NCBI GenBank assembly: GCA_017416705.1
Contig: JAFQBG010000007.1
Coordinates: 1-64,000, forward strand
Origin: Bacteroidaceae bacterium
GTDB lineage: Bacteria; Bacteroidota; Bacteroidia; Bacteroidales; Bacteroidaceae
Length of the DNA stretch: 64,000 nt
Direction of reading: 5' to 3'
The position numbers and the translations under genes were made by a program. The notes under the pieces are model-generated. The model saw only the letters and a program-made list of their open reading frames with translations, was not told where the DNA came from and searched no databases. Below, piece after piece: positions 21,585 through 30,417 of the stretch. How positions within the stretch are numbered: position 1 is the stretch's first letter; each line of letters starts with the position of its first letter.

Positions 21585-22907
21585 ATGAAAATCTTAAAAA
21601 ACATTCTACGAACAAGCCTCATCGCGGCATTGTTCATTGCAACAACAGCAACAGCACAAACAACAAGTTACACACCCACCGCGCAGAACATACAGGCACG
21701 CGAGGAATTTGCGCAAGACCGTTTCGGCATATTCATCCACTGGGGAATATACAGTATGTTTGCACAAGGCGAATGGTATCTGCAAAACGCCGAGATAGAC
21801 AAGCGTGAATATGCCAAAGTTGCCGACGCATTCTACCCGCACAAATTCGATGCAAAGGCATGGGTGTCAGCCATAAAAGACTCGGGAGCCAAATATATCT
21901 GTTTCACATCGCGCCACCACGACAGTTTCTCGATGTGGGACACCGCAGAGTCCGATTTCAACATTGTAGATGCCACGCCGTTTGGTCGCGACGTAATCAA
22001 GGAATTGGCAGATGAGTGCCACAAACAAGGAATAAAACTACACCTATACTATTCACACCTCGACTGGATGCGCGATGAATACCCGCGCGGACGTACAGGC
22101 AAAAAAATAATAGGACGCGACACCACAAAAGTAAACTGGCCCGAATACTACAATTTCATGAACCGCCAACTAACCGAGTTGCTCACCAACTACGGCCCCA
22201 TAGGTGCTATATGGTTCGATGGAGTATGGGACCACGACGAGGACACCGTTCCATTTAATTGGCAATTAGAAGAACAATATGCGTTGATACACAAATTGCA
22301 ACCGGCATGCCTTGTCGGCAACAACCACCACATAACCCCGTTCGAGGGCGAGGATATACAGATATTCGAGCGCGACCTGCCCGGCGAGAACACTGCCGGA
22401 CTATCGGGACAAAGCATAAGCCGTCTGCCACTTGAAACATGCCAAACAATGAACGGCATGTGGGGATACAAATTGATAGACCAAAACTACAAGAGCCTTG
22501 ACACACTCATCAGATACCTTGTCAGCACCGCCGGCAAGGGAGCCAACTTGCTCATGAACGTAGGGCCACAACCCAACGGCGAGATACCTGCTGCCGCCAT
22601 AGAACGCCTGAAAGGCATGGGAGAATGGTTGCGTGCCAACGGCGAAACAATATATGGCACAACAGCCGGTGACATACCCGCACAAGACTGGGGTGTGACA
22701 ACGCGCAAAGGCGACCGCCTGTTCGTACACATATTCAACTGCAACGACACCGAACTGCTACTGCCCCTTACATGCAAAGTAAAAAAAGCATTCACATACG
22801 CCGATAAAGAGCCGGTGAAAACAAAAAAATGCAAAGAAGGCATTAAATTGCTATTCCCCGAGGCTCCACAAGGCACCGATTATATAGTAGAACTTATAAC
22901 AAAATAA
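21585..22907 (+). CDS. Secreted alpha-L-fucosidase, GH29
   Basis: 440 residues from the ATG at 21585, which gives a clean signal peptide (ILRTSLIAALFIATTATAQ). The GH29 barrel begins RFGIFIHWGIYSMFAQGEWY, contains FTSRHHDSFSMWD, and places the nucleophile at D212 in AIWFDGVWD. A GLLMNVGP-type segment (LLMNVGPQPNG) and a C-terminal beta domain follow. It releases alpha-linked fucose from host glycans. It has a Sec signal but no obvious T9SS tail, so it may be periplasmic. Followed 11 bp later by cutC. Confidence 0.94.
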   Translation: MKILKNILRTSLIAALFIATTATAQTTSYTPTAQNIQAREEFAQDRFGIFIHWGIYSMFAQGEWYLQNAEIDKREYAKVADAFYPHKFDAKAWVSAIKDSGAKYICFTSRHHDSFSMWDTAESDFNIVDATPFGRDVIKELADECHKQGIKLHLYYSHLDWMRDEYPRGRTGKKIIGRDTTKVNWPEYYNFMNRQLTELLTNYGPIGAIWFDGVWDHDEDTVPFNWQLEEQYALIHKLQPACLVGNNHHITPFEGEDIQIFERDLPGENTAGLSGQSISRLPLETCQTMNGMWGYKLIDQNYKSLDTLIRYLVSTAGKGANLLMNVGPQPNGEIPAAAIERLKGMGEWLRANGETIYGTTAGDIPAQDWGVTTRKGDRLFVHIFNCNDTELLLPLTCKVKKAFTYADKEPVKTKKCKEGIKLLFPEAPQGTDYIVELITK

Positions 22908-22918
22908 AAGACCGAGGA

Positions 22919-23662
22919 ATGTCAAAAATATTGGAAATATGTGCCGGTAGCGTGCAAAGCGTTGTAGCGGCACGCGACGGCGGTACCACCCGTGTGGAAC
23001 TATGCTCGGCATTGGAGATAGGCGGCATAACGCCCTCGACAGGACTGATAAGCGAAGCACGCAAAGTAGAAGGCATCGCACTGCATGTACTCATACGTCC
23101 GCGTGGAGGCGATTTCATGTACAGCGAGGACGAAGTGGCATGCATGGAGCACGACATAGCCGTTGCACGCCAACATGGAGCAGACGGAGTGGTCATTGGC
23201 GCACTCACAGCCAACGGCGACATCGACATGCCCACATGCCAACGACTCATGAGGGCAGCGCAAGGGATACATGTGACTTTTCATCGTGCATTCGACGTAT
23301 GCCGTAACCCCTTACAGGCATTGGAGGATATAATATCACTTGGATGCGACAGGCTGCTCACCTCGGGGCAAGCCGCCACAGCCGAAAAAGGCACTGCCAT
23401 GCTACAAGAATTAGTGAAAGCAAGCGCAGGCCGCATAGTCATAATGCCCGGTTGCGGAGTAAACGCAAGCAACGCCGCCCATATACTGACAGCAAGCGGA
23501 GCCACAGAAATCCATGCCTCGGCACGCACCGAGATAGGCAGCAACATGATTTTCCGACACAGCGGAGTGAGCATGGGCACCCCCGGCAACGACGAATACT
23601 CGCGCAAAGAGACCGACGCACACCAAGTGGCTGCCATAGTCAAAGCCATAGCGCACATATAG
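22919..23662 (+). CDS. cutC: CutC family protein
   Basis: 247 residues forming the CutC TIM barrel: LEICAGSVQSVVAARDGGTTRVELCSALE at the N terminus, HVLIRPRGGDFMYS, GALTANGDID, HVTFHRAFDVC and LTSGQAATAEKG. The name comes from copper tolerance in E. coli, but a copper role is disputed and the activity is not known. Probably co-transcribed with the fucosidase gene. Confidence 0.92.
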   Translation: MSKILEICAGSVQSVVAARDGGTTRVELCSALEIGGITPSTGLISEARKVEGIALHVLIRPRGGDFMYSEDEVACMEHDIAVARQHGADGVVIGALTANGDIDMPTCQRLMRAAQGIHVTFHRAFDVCRNPLQALEDIISLGCDRLLTSGQAATAEKGTAMLQELVKASAGRIVIMPGCGVNASNAAHILTASGATEIHASARTEIGSNMIFRHSGVSMGTPGNDEYSRKETDAHQVAAIVKAIAHI

Positions 23663-23693
23663 CATCGGCAATGTAATATATTGACAGACATAG

Positions 23694-23747
23694 TAATTAA
23701 CGGCTCAAAAACACAAAAAAACAGAAAAAATTTTGAGCCGTTAATTA
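23694..23747 (+). terminator. Terminator after cutC
   Basis: A perfect 17-bp stem TAATTAACGGCTCAAAA (23694-23710) with its complement (23731-23747), with an A-rich loop and an AT-rich 3' flank. A TACATTTG box (23756-23763) follows at once, so transcription may restart here. Confidence 0.75.
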
Positions 23748-23770
23748 ATTTTATATACATTTGCGACAAA

Positions 23771-23850
23771 CCGCGAATATGTACTGCACTCGCTTTGAAA
23801 AATTTTCAAGCAAGTTTGATATTTTAGCTCGTTTGTACCTATATTTGCGG
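23771..23850 (+). repeat. Palindromic repeat, short subtype (copy A of a tandem pair)
   Basis: An 80-bp unit running from CCGCGAATAT to ATATTTGCGG (inverted ends). Inside are GCACTCGCT, the inner arms GAAAAATTTTCAAGCAAG...TTGATATTTT, then GCTCGTTTGTACC. Copy B follows after 4 bases. Confidence 0.85.
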
Positions 23851-23854
23851 TAAA

Positions 23855-23934
23855 CCGCGAATATATTCTGCACTCGCTGTGAAAAATTTTCAAGCAAGCT
23901 TGATATTTTTCGCTCGTTTGTACCTATATTTGTG
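23855..23934 (+). repeat. Palindromic repeat, short subtype (copy B of a tandem pair)
   Basis: Nearly identical to copy A, same orientation, with a more perfect inner dyad around CAAGCAAGCTTG. Its right end supplies TATATTTG (23925-23932) just before the start of the putative structured RNA. Confidence 0.85.
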
Positions 23935-23937
23935 ACA

Positions 23938-24218
23938 CCAACAGTTAGCCCGAAAGGGATAAGTGGAGGGGATTTTTTAGAAAGGCGTTTATTGACGCTA
24001 TCTTCTGTGTGTAAACTTCGCAACTTTACCTTATCAGGAAGATGGTGCAGTAGGACGTCCACTTTGTACGTAATAACTGCGCTTGTGCCCAACAGCACAA
24101 AGCATTCTAAGTATACGTACCGGCGTGGGCTAACTGCTGCTTATCCTTGATAAGGGGCATGCGAAGGCCTACACACGGGATAAGCAGAAATACAGGCACC
24201 TACGCCTTTTCTTTTTTT
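23938..24218 (+). ncRNA. Putative structured RNA upstream of the exported-protein cluster
   Basis: A 345-bp region without a convincing gene shows several mutually compatible helices: CAGTTAGCCC/GGGCTAACTG (23942-23951 with 24127-24136), AAGTGGA/TCCACTT (23961-23967 with 24058-24064), GCGT/ACGC (23985-23998), TTGTGC/GCACAA (24083-24100) and CTGCTTATCC/GGATAAGCAG (24137-24146 with 24178-24187). It ends in AGGC..GCCT followed by TTTTCTTTTTTT. GGGATAAG (23957-23964) could also pair with CTTATCC, giving an alternative fold. A -7 box in repeat copy B lies at the expected place. It could be a stand-alone RNA or a long leader for the gene at 24283. No known family recognised. Confidence 0.55.
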
Positions 24219-24282
24219 AAATCAACTAACAAAAGTCTGAATCGGGGGTGGCTATAAGACAATTTAAAACTTATAGTACGCT

Positions 24283-25080
24283 ATGAAAAAAATTAAATTG
24301 TTTTTTCTATTTCTTTTAGCCCCATTCTATTTATCGGCCCAAGTTGAATATGTTCAAGAATACGATTATGGTTCAATAATGCCATTCATCAGCGATGGAA
24401 CCGCAGGATTTATATTCTACTTAGACGACACCGGAGAACACGGATTGGTTTATAATACAGAAATAAAATATCAGGCCAAGTATATAGAAAGTAAAAAAGA
24501 ATATGCAGCAAAATTAAATAAAAAAACAAAAAAATTGGGGATGAAGGGTGATTTAGACTATTCATATATGGATAAGGATATATTACCACAACCAACCGAA
24601 GAAATTTCCGAAAAAGATTTAAAGAAGATATATAAAGAGATTGCCCCCAAGCTTGGCGATGATGGAGAACAAAACATGGCCGAAATAGTAAAATTCTGCG
24701 AGGAGAAAGGCATATCCATGCAAAACTATTTCCCCGAACATTATTGGGCAAAAAGCCTTGGCGAAGGCTGGTATATTCCCGGCAACAAAGAACTTGAATT
24801 AATAGCCAAGCTCATAATAGGAGGTATCGGCGAGAATTATCATGTAAAAGACGTATTGGCACTAACCAAAAGAATGACAGAATTGCCCGGATGCCACGGT
24901 TTATTTTCGTCCTTTGGACCTAACGAAAAAGGAATTAAGTCATCCACAATGAAAGACGCCAAAAAAGGATTTTACTCCCTTATCGCTGTGGAAAACAGCA
25001 AAAAAGGATATAGAAAATGGCTTGAACTGCAAGACGCAGACAGCAGCGAAGCAATAATTATGGCTGTACGTAAATTCTAA
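24283..25080 (+). CDS. Exported protein with DUF1566/FISUMP-like motifs
   Basis: 265 residues, Sec signal (about 1-19, ending YLSAQ). The pattern AGFIFYLDDTGEHGLVYN near residue 46 and GWYIPGNKELELI near 165 resembles the GxVFYxDxxGxHGL and W.LPs..EL motifs of DUF1566-like domains. Between them is a Lys/Glu-rich helical region. First gene of a nine-gene co-directional run of exported proteins that follows the putative RNA. Role unknown. Confidence 0.65.
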   Translation: MKKIKLFFLFLLAPFYLSAQVEYVQEYDYGSIMPFISDGTAGFIFYLDDTGEHGLVYNTEIKYQAKYIESKKEYAAKLNKKTKKLGMKGDLDYSYMDKDILPQPTEEISEKDLKKIYKEIAPKLGDDGEQNMAEIVKFCEEKGISMQNYFPEHYWAKSLGEGWYIPGNKELELIAKLIIGGIGENYHVKDVLALTKRMTELPGCHGLFSSFGPNEKGIKSSTMKDAKKGFYSLIAVENSKKGYRKWLELQDADSSEAIIMAVRKF

Positions 25081-25118
25081 AAAACAGTTTTAAAAACAAT
25101 AACATAATTCAAAAAAAT

Positions 25119-27059
25119 ATGAAAAATAAAATTTTACTGTTCGGTCTTCTGTTTTTTGCCCTTTCCCTACCGGCACAGGACCTGAAAATACATATCGACA
25201 AAAAAGGTCGATGCGGCTACGTCGATGAGCAAGGCGAGGTTGTAATAAAATGCAAATACGAAATAGCATTCCCATTCGAGAACGACATTGCAAAAGTCGG
25301 CAAGGGTGGAAAATTCGGTTTCATCGACAACGAAGGCGAGGAAGTGCTATCCATAGACTACGACGAGATAGTTCTTTGGAGCAAAGGAGTCTATCGCATT
25401 AAGGACGGTGACAAATATGGTTTGTACTCCATAACCGACGGTATATTGCAAAAGCCGCAATACACTTGCATAAGCAAGCCCAACAGATATGGCAAAGCCA
25501 TAATAGCAGTAGGAGGCAAAGAAAAAAGCGGCAGAATAGCAGATGCCAAAATAGGTATAGTAAACACCGATGGCACCATAGCCATAAAACCCGAATACGA
25601 CAAACTGCTGGAATTAAAGCCATTGGAGGATTTACAACCCTACGAAATATTCCGTTCTAAGGAAAAAATGTTCATTGGCAGAATGACCAAAGTAGAACAA
25701 GCTGTATACGATGCACGTAAGAAGGCCGCAGAAAAAGTCGGTATCACCGAAAACGCCCCTATGACAGTATTAGGCAAACATGACATATATGGCAACGGTT
25801 ATAAAATAGGAATACACGCCGACGACACACTGAACACATCGGTGGAATATATCAGTTGTTACAAAGCAAATAAATCGGCAGTAGTTGACAAGAAAGGCAA
25901 AGTCGTAACCCCGTTCTTTAAAGACTGCGAATTCCTGACACCCACATACGATATGTTTCCTTTCCGTTACGGAACAAAAAAAGTTACTACCGGATATTAC
26001 AACCTGAGAACAAAAAAGAAAATTATCATAGGCAAGAAGATAAAAACAAAGAAACAGGTTGTATATGCCACCCCATTCACAGGCGATGTGGCATTGGTAG
26101 CAACAGCCAATGCCGATGCAGCATCGGGTACTTTGGCCATGGACAAATTATACATGACATATTATGCTCCCAACACATTCAGCAACTACTCGACTACGAC
26201 AGTTAGTGGTATAACTACAAAAACGCAGATAGCCAATGTAAAATATAAGTATCACTTCATAAACAGAAGTGGCGAAAAGATTTCGGACGACTTTTCCGGT
26301 ATTCTTTACAAAGGAGGCCGCTGGGTTGTCATCAATTCCGACCACACCGAATTGTCGCTCCTCGACAGCGATGGAAAAGCACTTATAGAATATGGTAAAT
26401 ACAGGGAAATAATACCACACAACGATGGCAAACTGTTCACAGTGAAAGCCAATGACGGAAAATGGGGTGTTATAGACTTTGAATGTAACGAAGTAATACC
26501 ATTTAATTACTCCTCAATCAGCGAGCCCATCAATGGTTGGTATTGGGCTACAAACACCGAGAACAAAACAGGTATTATCGACGTCGATGGCAACATAGTT
26601 GTTCCTTTCGAGTTCCACAACCTTTTCATGAACAACGCAAAAGGATGCACAAACGTGTGGGGTCGCAAGGAAGCCAATGGCCTTTGGTGCAACTACGACA
26701 TAGAAAAACAGGAAATTGTGGGTGACGAGGTTCGCAGTTCATCCAATTTCATGGACAACTACGCATGGGTGGTTCCGCAAGACCAGAAGATAATCAACGA
26801 TGCCACACACAAAGCGCTGACAGCGCTATATCTTACAAAGTCGAAAGACTCCTACGGTATATTGATAGACCGCGAAGGAAATCGCAAAACAACCATCCCC
26901 ATCCCATTGGAATTATTCCCCGACATGGTGAATGCTCTCAACGCCCACAATGGGTCGGTATCGCCCCTGCAAGAGAGAGCAGTCATATACAAAGAGACAC
27001 GAAAAGCTCTGAAACACGAACTTTCAAAAACCATAGATGAAGAGATTTGGGATTTCTAA
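25119..27059 (+). CDS. Exported WG-repeat protein
   Basis: 646 residues, Sec signal (ends SLPAQ). Many degenerate WG/beta-hairpin repeats of the form G.YGFID..G..V.P..YD. occur, for example GRCGYVDEQGEVVIKCKYE, GKFGFIDNEGEEVL, GKWGVIDFECNEVIPFNY and KTGIIDVDGNIVVPFEFH. WG repeats build protein-binding beta-propeller-like arrays. A non-repeat insert lies at about 180-250. The protein ends DEEIWDF. Gene spacing of 38 bp before and 29 bp after suits an operon. Confidence 0.85.
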   Translation: MKNKILLFGLLFFALSLPAQDLKIHIDKKGRCGYVDEQGEVVIKCKYEIAFPFENDIAKVGKGGKFGFIDNEGEEVLSIDYDEIVLWSKGVYRIKDGDKYGLYSITDGILQKPQYTCISKPNRYGKAIIAVGGKEKSGRIADAKIGIVNTDGTIAIKPEYDKLLELKPLEDLQPYEIFRSKEKMFIGRMTKVEQAVYDARKKAAEKVGITENAPMTVLGKHDIYGNGYKIGIHADDTLNTSVEYISCYKANKSAVVDKKGKVVTPFFKDCEFLTPTYDMFPFRYGTKKVTTGYYNLRTKKKIIIGKKIKTKKQVVYATPFTGDVALVATANADAASGTLAMDKLYMTYYAPNTFSNYSTTTVSGITTKTQIANVKYKYHFINRSGEKISDDFSGILYKGGRWVVINSDHTELSLLDSDGKALIEYGKYREIIPHNDGKLFTVKANDGKWGVIDFECNEVIPFNYSSISEPINGWYWATNTENKTGIIDVDGNIVVPFEFHNLFMNNAKGCTNVWGRKEANGLWCNYDIEKQEIVGDEVRSSSNFMDNYAWVVPQDQKIINDATHKALTALYLTKSKDSYGILIDREGNRKTTIPIPLELFPDMVNALNAHNGSVSPLQERAVIYKETRKALKHELSKTIDEEIWDF

Positions 27060-27088
27060 ATAAGACACATTAATTAAGACAAAAAACC

Positions 27089-28315
27089 ATGAATAAGAAT
27101 ATAATAATATGCGGAATACTTCTTCTATGCAACGTATTCCAAAGCTATGCACAAGAAAGCGAGTTCGAATACCGACGCAGTTCGCTCTATTCGTTGCTCA
27201 TAAACCACGACGACCAGAAATTTGCCAACGAAATAAAAGACGCATTTGTAAAAATTCCCGTTCCCGACAAATTCAACGACCATGAACTGAGCGTAAAAGT
27301 ACTTACCATGGACGAAAAACTGAAAGGAGCATCAAAAGACAAGGAGAACACCACGGTGACAGACTTTTTGGTGCGCAACAACATTGCAAGCCGTCTGGTT
27401 GGCAAGTGGTTCAACCGCGACAAATTCACAGGAGAATGTAACATGGAATTAGTGAAAGAGCGCGGATTGTACAACGCATCGACATACGACCAGATATTGG
27501 CCGAAAAATCGGCGCGTAGCGCCGCACTGCTCATGGATGCCGGCGAGGAGCTCATTGGAAACACATTTGTGGTTGTAAACGACATAAGGTATATAGACAA
27601 ATCCAAAACCGGTAAAGCCCTTGGTATAGGCCTTAGAGTATTAGGAGCCGCCGCCGCAGTAGCCACCGGCAACACAAGTTTGATAGACACAGGCGACCAA
27701 TATGCCGACATGGCAGAATCCTTAAAGGGCTTTAAAGTAAAAATAAACACATTCCTATACCGCTTGGTATGGGACGAAGCCACCGCAACCACATTCTACA
27801 AAGAGCAATACTCGGCAAAACCCGATGAAACAAAAAAAGAGAATTTCGAAAAAGCCCGCGGCACATATAAACTGAAATATGTAGGAAAAGTAGAAAGCAG
27901 CGGAAGCACAACATCGTTCTTGGGTATAAAAGAAGACGAGCCTATAATGATGGTTCGCAAGGCATGCCAACGTGCCATAGACGAGAACATTGCAAGCCTT
28001 CAAAACGAATTCGAGGAATTCCGCGTTAAAACCCCACTCGTAAGCAACACCCCACTCACCGCCTTCATTGGAATGAAAGAGGGCATAACCGATGATAGTC
28101 GTTTCGAAGTGCTGGAAGTTATAGAAAACGAGGATGGCTCACGCGAGTACAAGCGTGTGGGAATAATAAGACCCATAAAAGCACTCATTTGGGACAACCG
28201 TTTCATGGCAGCCGAAGAAGGGGCAGCCACAGCCGGCCTCGGTCGCACTACATTCAAAAAAGAGAGTGGCGGCGACTTCATGCCCGGAATGCTCATACGA
28301 GAAATAAAAAAATAA
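27089..28315 (+). CDS. Exported protein of unknown function, paralogue of 32211-33380
   Basis: 408 residues with a Sec signal (ends QSYAQ). Conserved blocks shared with the paralogue are YRRSSLYSLLINHDDQKF, FNDHELSVKV, KWFNRDK, KERGLYNAS, DAGEELIGNTFVVVNDI, FLYRLVWD, YVGKVESSGSTT, IGMKEGITDDSRFEVLE and the closing FMPGMLIREIK. The GEELIGNT block and the long mixed alpha/beta body suggest a periplasmic or surface scaffold. No catalytic motif. I do not recognise a named family. Confidence 0.75.
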   Translation: MNKNIIICGILLLCNVFQSYAQESEFEYRRSSLYSLLINHDDQKFANEIKDAFVKIPVPDKFNDHELSVKVLTMDEKLKGASKDKENTTVTDFLVRNNIASRLVGKWFNRDKFTGECNMELVKERGLYNASTYDQILAEKSARSAALLMDAGEELIGNTFVVVNDIRYIDKSKTGKALGIGLRVLGAAAAVATGNTSLIDTGDQYADMAESLKGFKVKINTFLYRLVWDEATATTFYKEQYSAKPDETKKENFEKARGTYKLKYVGKVESSGSTTSFLGIKEDEPIMMVRKACQRAIDENIASLQNEFEEFRVKTPLVSNTPLTAFIGMKEGITDDSRFEVLEVIENEDGSREYKRVGIIRPIKALIWDNRFMAAEEGAATAGLGRTTFKKESGGDFMPGMLIREIKK

Positions 28316-28361
28316 CACCTATTGCCTATTTAAAAAAAGAACAGACTAAAAGCCTCGCACA

Positions 28362-28847
28362 ATGAAAACAAAATTTCTATTCATTATTATTGCTATGCTA
28401 ATTGGTGTAGGCAATTTGCAAGCCGCCAATGACAAAAAAGAAAAGGCGCAGAAATACGACATCGCAGCAGCAGGCTCGGGAGTACAAGGAACATACTTGG
28501 TTAAAGTATGGGTTTACTCCAAGTCGGGCAAAGTGAGCGACGAAGAACTAAAATATGCAGCTGTTCACGGGTGCATATTTCGCGGTTTCAGCGGCACACA
28601 AGGCATGCCCTCGGCACGACCTATGGCAAGCAGCCCCACAGTAGAACAAGACAAAGCCGAATATTTCGAAACATTCTTCGACGGCACCTATTTGCAATAC
28701 GCATCGGTAGTCGAAGGGTCATACGAAACAATCAAAATGAAAAAGAAAGGATACAAAGTGGGAGCCGTAGTGCAAGTGAGCAAGGACAATCTGCGTCGCG
28801 AACTTGAAAATGCCGGTGTCATAAAAGGGCTGGCAAGCGGATTTTAA
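28362..28847 (+). CDS. Small exported protein, related to the next gene
   Basis: 161 residues, Sec signal (ends LQAAN). The layout is a Gly-started beta strand (QGTYLVKVWVYS), a helix (SDEELKYAAVHGCIFRGF), a flexible Pro/Ser stretch, YFETFFDGTYLQYASV, and VVQVSKDNLRRELENAGVIKGL at the C terminus. The next product (28876-29355) repeats this plan, so the two are ancient tandem duplicates. The fold hints at the small alpha/beta domains of LPP20/FlgT-like proteins, but this is a guess. Confidence 0.65.
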   Translation: MKTKFLFIIIAMLIGVGNLQAANDKKEKAQKYDIAAAGSGVQGTYLVKVWVYSKSGKVSDEELKYAAVHGCIFRGFSGTQGMPSARPMASSPTVEQDKAEYFETFFDGTYLQYASVVEGSYETIKMKKKGYKVGAVVQVSKDNLRRELENAGVIKGLASGF

Positions 28848-28875
28848 AAAATAGGTAAACAAAAAAACAATAGTC

Positions 28876-29355
28876 ATGAGAAACAAATGTAAATTCTTAA
28901 TTTGTTTATTGTTGGCAATAACAACAGTAAGCGTTGCCTATTCGCAACATGTAAGAACAAATAACAAGAGCGACATTGAGTGTTTATCATCGGAGCTCGA
29001 TGGTTCGGTGACAGTACGAGTGACAGGTGCCGGAAAAAACAAATCCGACGCACAAGAACAAGCAAAAAAGAATGCCGTATTCGAGATTATCTTCAACGGT
29101 ATTCACAACGGAGCGTTAGACAGCAACTGCAAGCCCTTGATTACCGAGGTTAACGCACGAGAAAAATACGAAGACTATTTCAACAAATTCTTCAAAGACA
29201 ATGGAGACTACTTGAAATACGTATCAAAAGCCGATGCCAAACGTTTCTCGAAAGAGATAAAGAAGAATAAATACGAAAACAGTTACCGACTAACCATCAG
29301 AGTCCTACGTAGCGAATTAAAAGCCCGTTTAAAGAAGGACGGAATTTTGAAGTAA
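28876..29355 (+). CDS. Small exported protein, LPP20/FlgT-like plan
   Basis: 159 residues, Sec signal (ends AYSQH). The plan is GSVTVRVTGAGKNKSDAQEQAKK (strand-helix typical of LPP20-like domains), NAVFEIIFNGI, YEDYFNKFFKDNGDYLKYVS, and LTIRVLRSELKARLKKDGILK at the end. It matches the neighbour at 28362 in order and in the FF.D...YL.Y and L...L...GxIK motifs. No enzymatic residues seen. Confidence 0.65.
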   Translation: MRNKCKFLICLLLAITTVSVAYSQHVRTNNKSDIECLSSELDGSVTVRVTGAGKNKSDAQEQAKKNAVFEIIFNGIHNGALDSNCKPLITEVNAREKYEDYFNKFFKDNGDYLKYVSKADAKRFSKEIKKNKYENSYRLTIRVLRSELKARLKKDGILK

Positions 29356-29417
29356 AAATAGTATTTGTATAAAACTATTATTCCTTGAATTATTAACAAA
29401 ATCAAAACAACAGATTT

Positions 29418-30374
29418 ATGAAAAAGTTAAGATTTATCATTCTTTGCTTGGCAGTGAGCATTTGTTGTGGAGTAGCGGGACAAGCCAAAAGACCAAAACT
29501 AATGGTCGTGCCAAGCGACGCATGGTGCAAAGAACACGGATACACACAAATATTTGAAAACCAAGGAAGCGCAGAAGAAATATCCGATTACAAAGCAGCG
29601 TTGCAAGGCGACAAAAACCTGAACAACGTTATATCGAAAATAAATATTCTGATGTCCGACCGAGGATTTCCCTTACAGGACCTACAACAAAGCATTAAAT
29701 CTATCAACAACCTATCGGCCGAAGACCGTTTAATACAAAGCAAGAACAACAATGCAAGTATTCAAGAGAGCCCCTTGGACCGCATACGTCGCACTGCAAA
29801 AGCCGATATAATATTAGAGGTCGATTGGACCGTAAACACCATAGGCCCCAAACAAAGCATCACATATAATTTGCGCGGACTTGACGCCTACTCCAATAAG
29901 CAGGTAGCAGGAGCACAAGGGACAGGCGCTCCATCGTTCTCGTCCGAGGTTGCAGTGTTGCTCGAAGAGGCCGTACTCAACAACATGGACAACTTCACTG
30001 CGACATTGCAACAACATTTCGACGACATTCTGAACAATGGACGTGAAATTGTCATAGATATCAGAGTATTCGATAATGCCGAGGGCATAGACCTTGAATG
30101 GGACTGCGACGGCTACGAACTGACCGAGGTGATAGACAACTGGTTGGCCGAAAACACAGTAAACCATGTATTCAACAAGTCGGATGCCACCGAAACCATG
30201 ACACTATACGACCAAGTGCGCATCCCTCTGTACAAAGCAAACGGCATGGCACAAGATGCCGAAGGCTTCACTCGCGAGCTTATGAGGTTCCTACGCAAAG
30301 CCCCCTATAACATCCCATGCAAGGTTGTCAATCGCGGTTTAGGACGTTGCCTTCTTATATTAGGCGATAAATAA
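29418..30374 (+). CDS. Exported DUF6175-like protein
   Basis: 318 residues, Sec signal (ends GVAGQ). Opens with KRPKLMVVPSDAWCKEHGYTQIFENQG, then DRGFPLQDLQQSIKSI, TAKADIILEVDWTV and AYSNKQVAGAQGTG, the pattern of the DUF6175 family of Bacteroidales. The N-terminal half has an alpha/beta architecture like CsgG or TolB N-terminal domains, which bind at the outer membrane. Ends GLGRCLLILGDK. Function unknown. Confidence 0.72.
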   Translation: MKKLRFIILCLAVSICCGVAGQAKRPKLMVVPSDAWCKEHGYTQIFENQGSAEEISDYKAALQGDKNLNNVISKINILMSDRGFPLQDLQQSIKSINNLSAEDRLIQSKNNNASIQESPLDRIRRTAKADIILEVDWTVNTIGPKQSITYNLRGLDAYSNKQVAGAQGTGAPSFSSEVAVLLEEAVLNNMDNFTATLQQHFDDILNNGREIVIDIRVFDNAEGIDLEWDCDGYELTEVIDNWLAENTVNHVFNKSDATETMTLYDQVRIPLYKANGMAQDAEGFTRELMRFLRKAPYNIPCKVVNRGLGRCLLILGDK

Positions 30375-30417
30375 GCCATTATAATAAAGAAACACAAATA
30401 CCATAAATTTGAATAAC

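Noticed and set aside
23771-23934. CRISPR array
   Set aside because: Two 80-bp units with a 4-base gap and internal dyads; no unique spacers and no cas genes.
23751-24098. Minus-strand frame of 115 codons across the tandem palindromic repeat
   Set aside because: Its repeated peptide comes from translating the non-coding repeats A and B; the rest overlaps the putative structured RNA.
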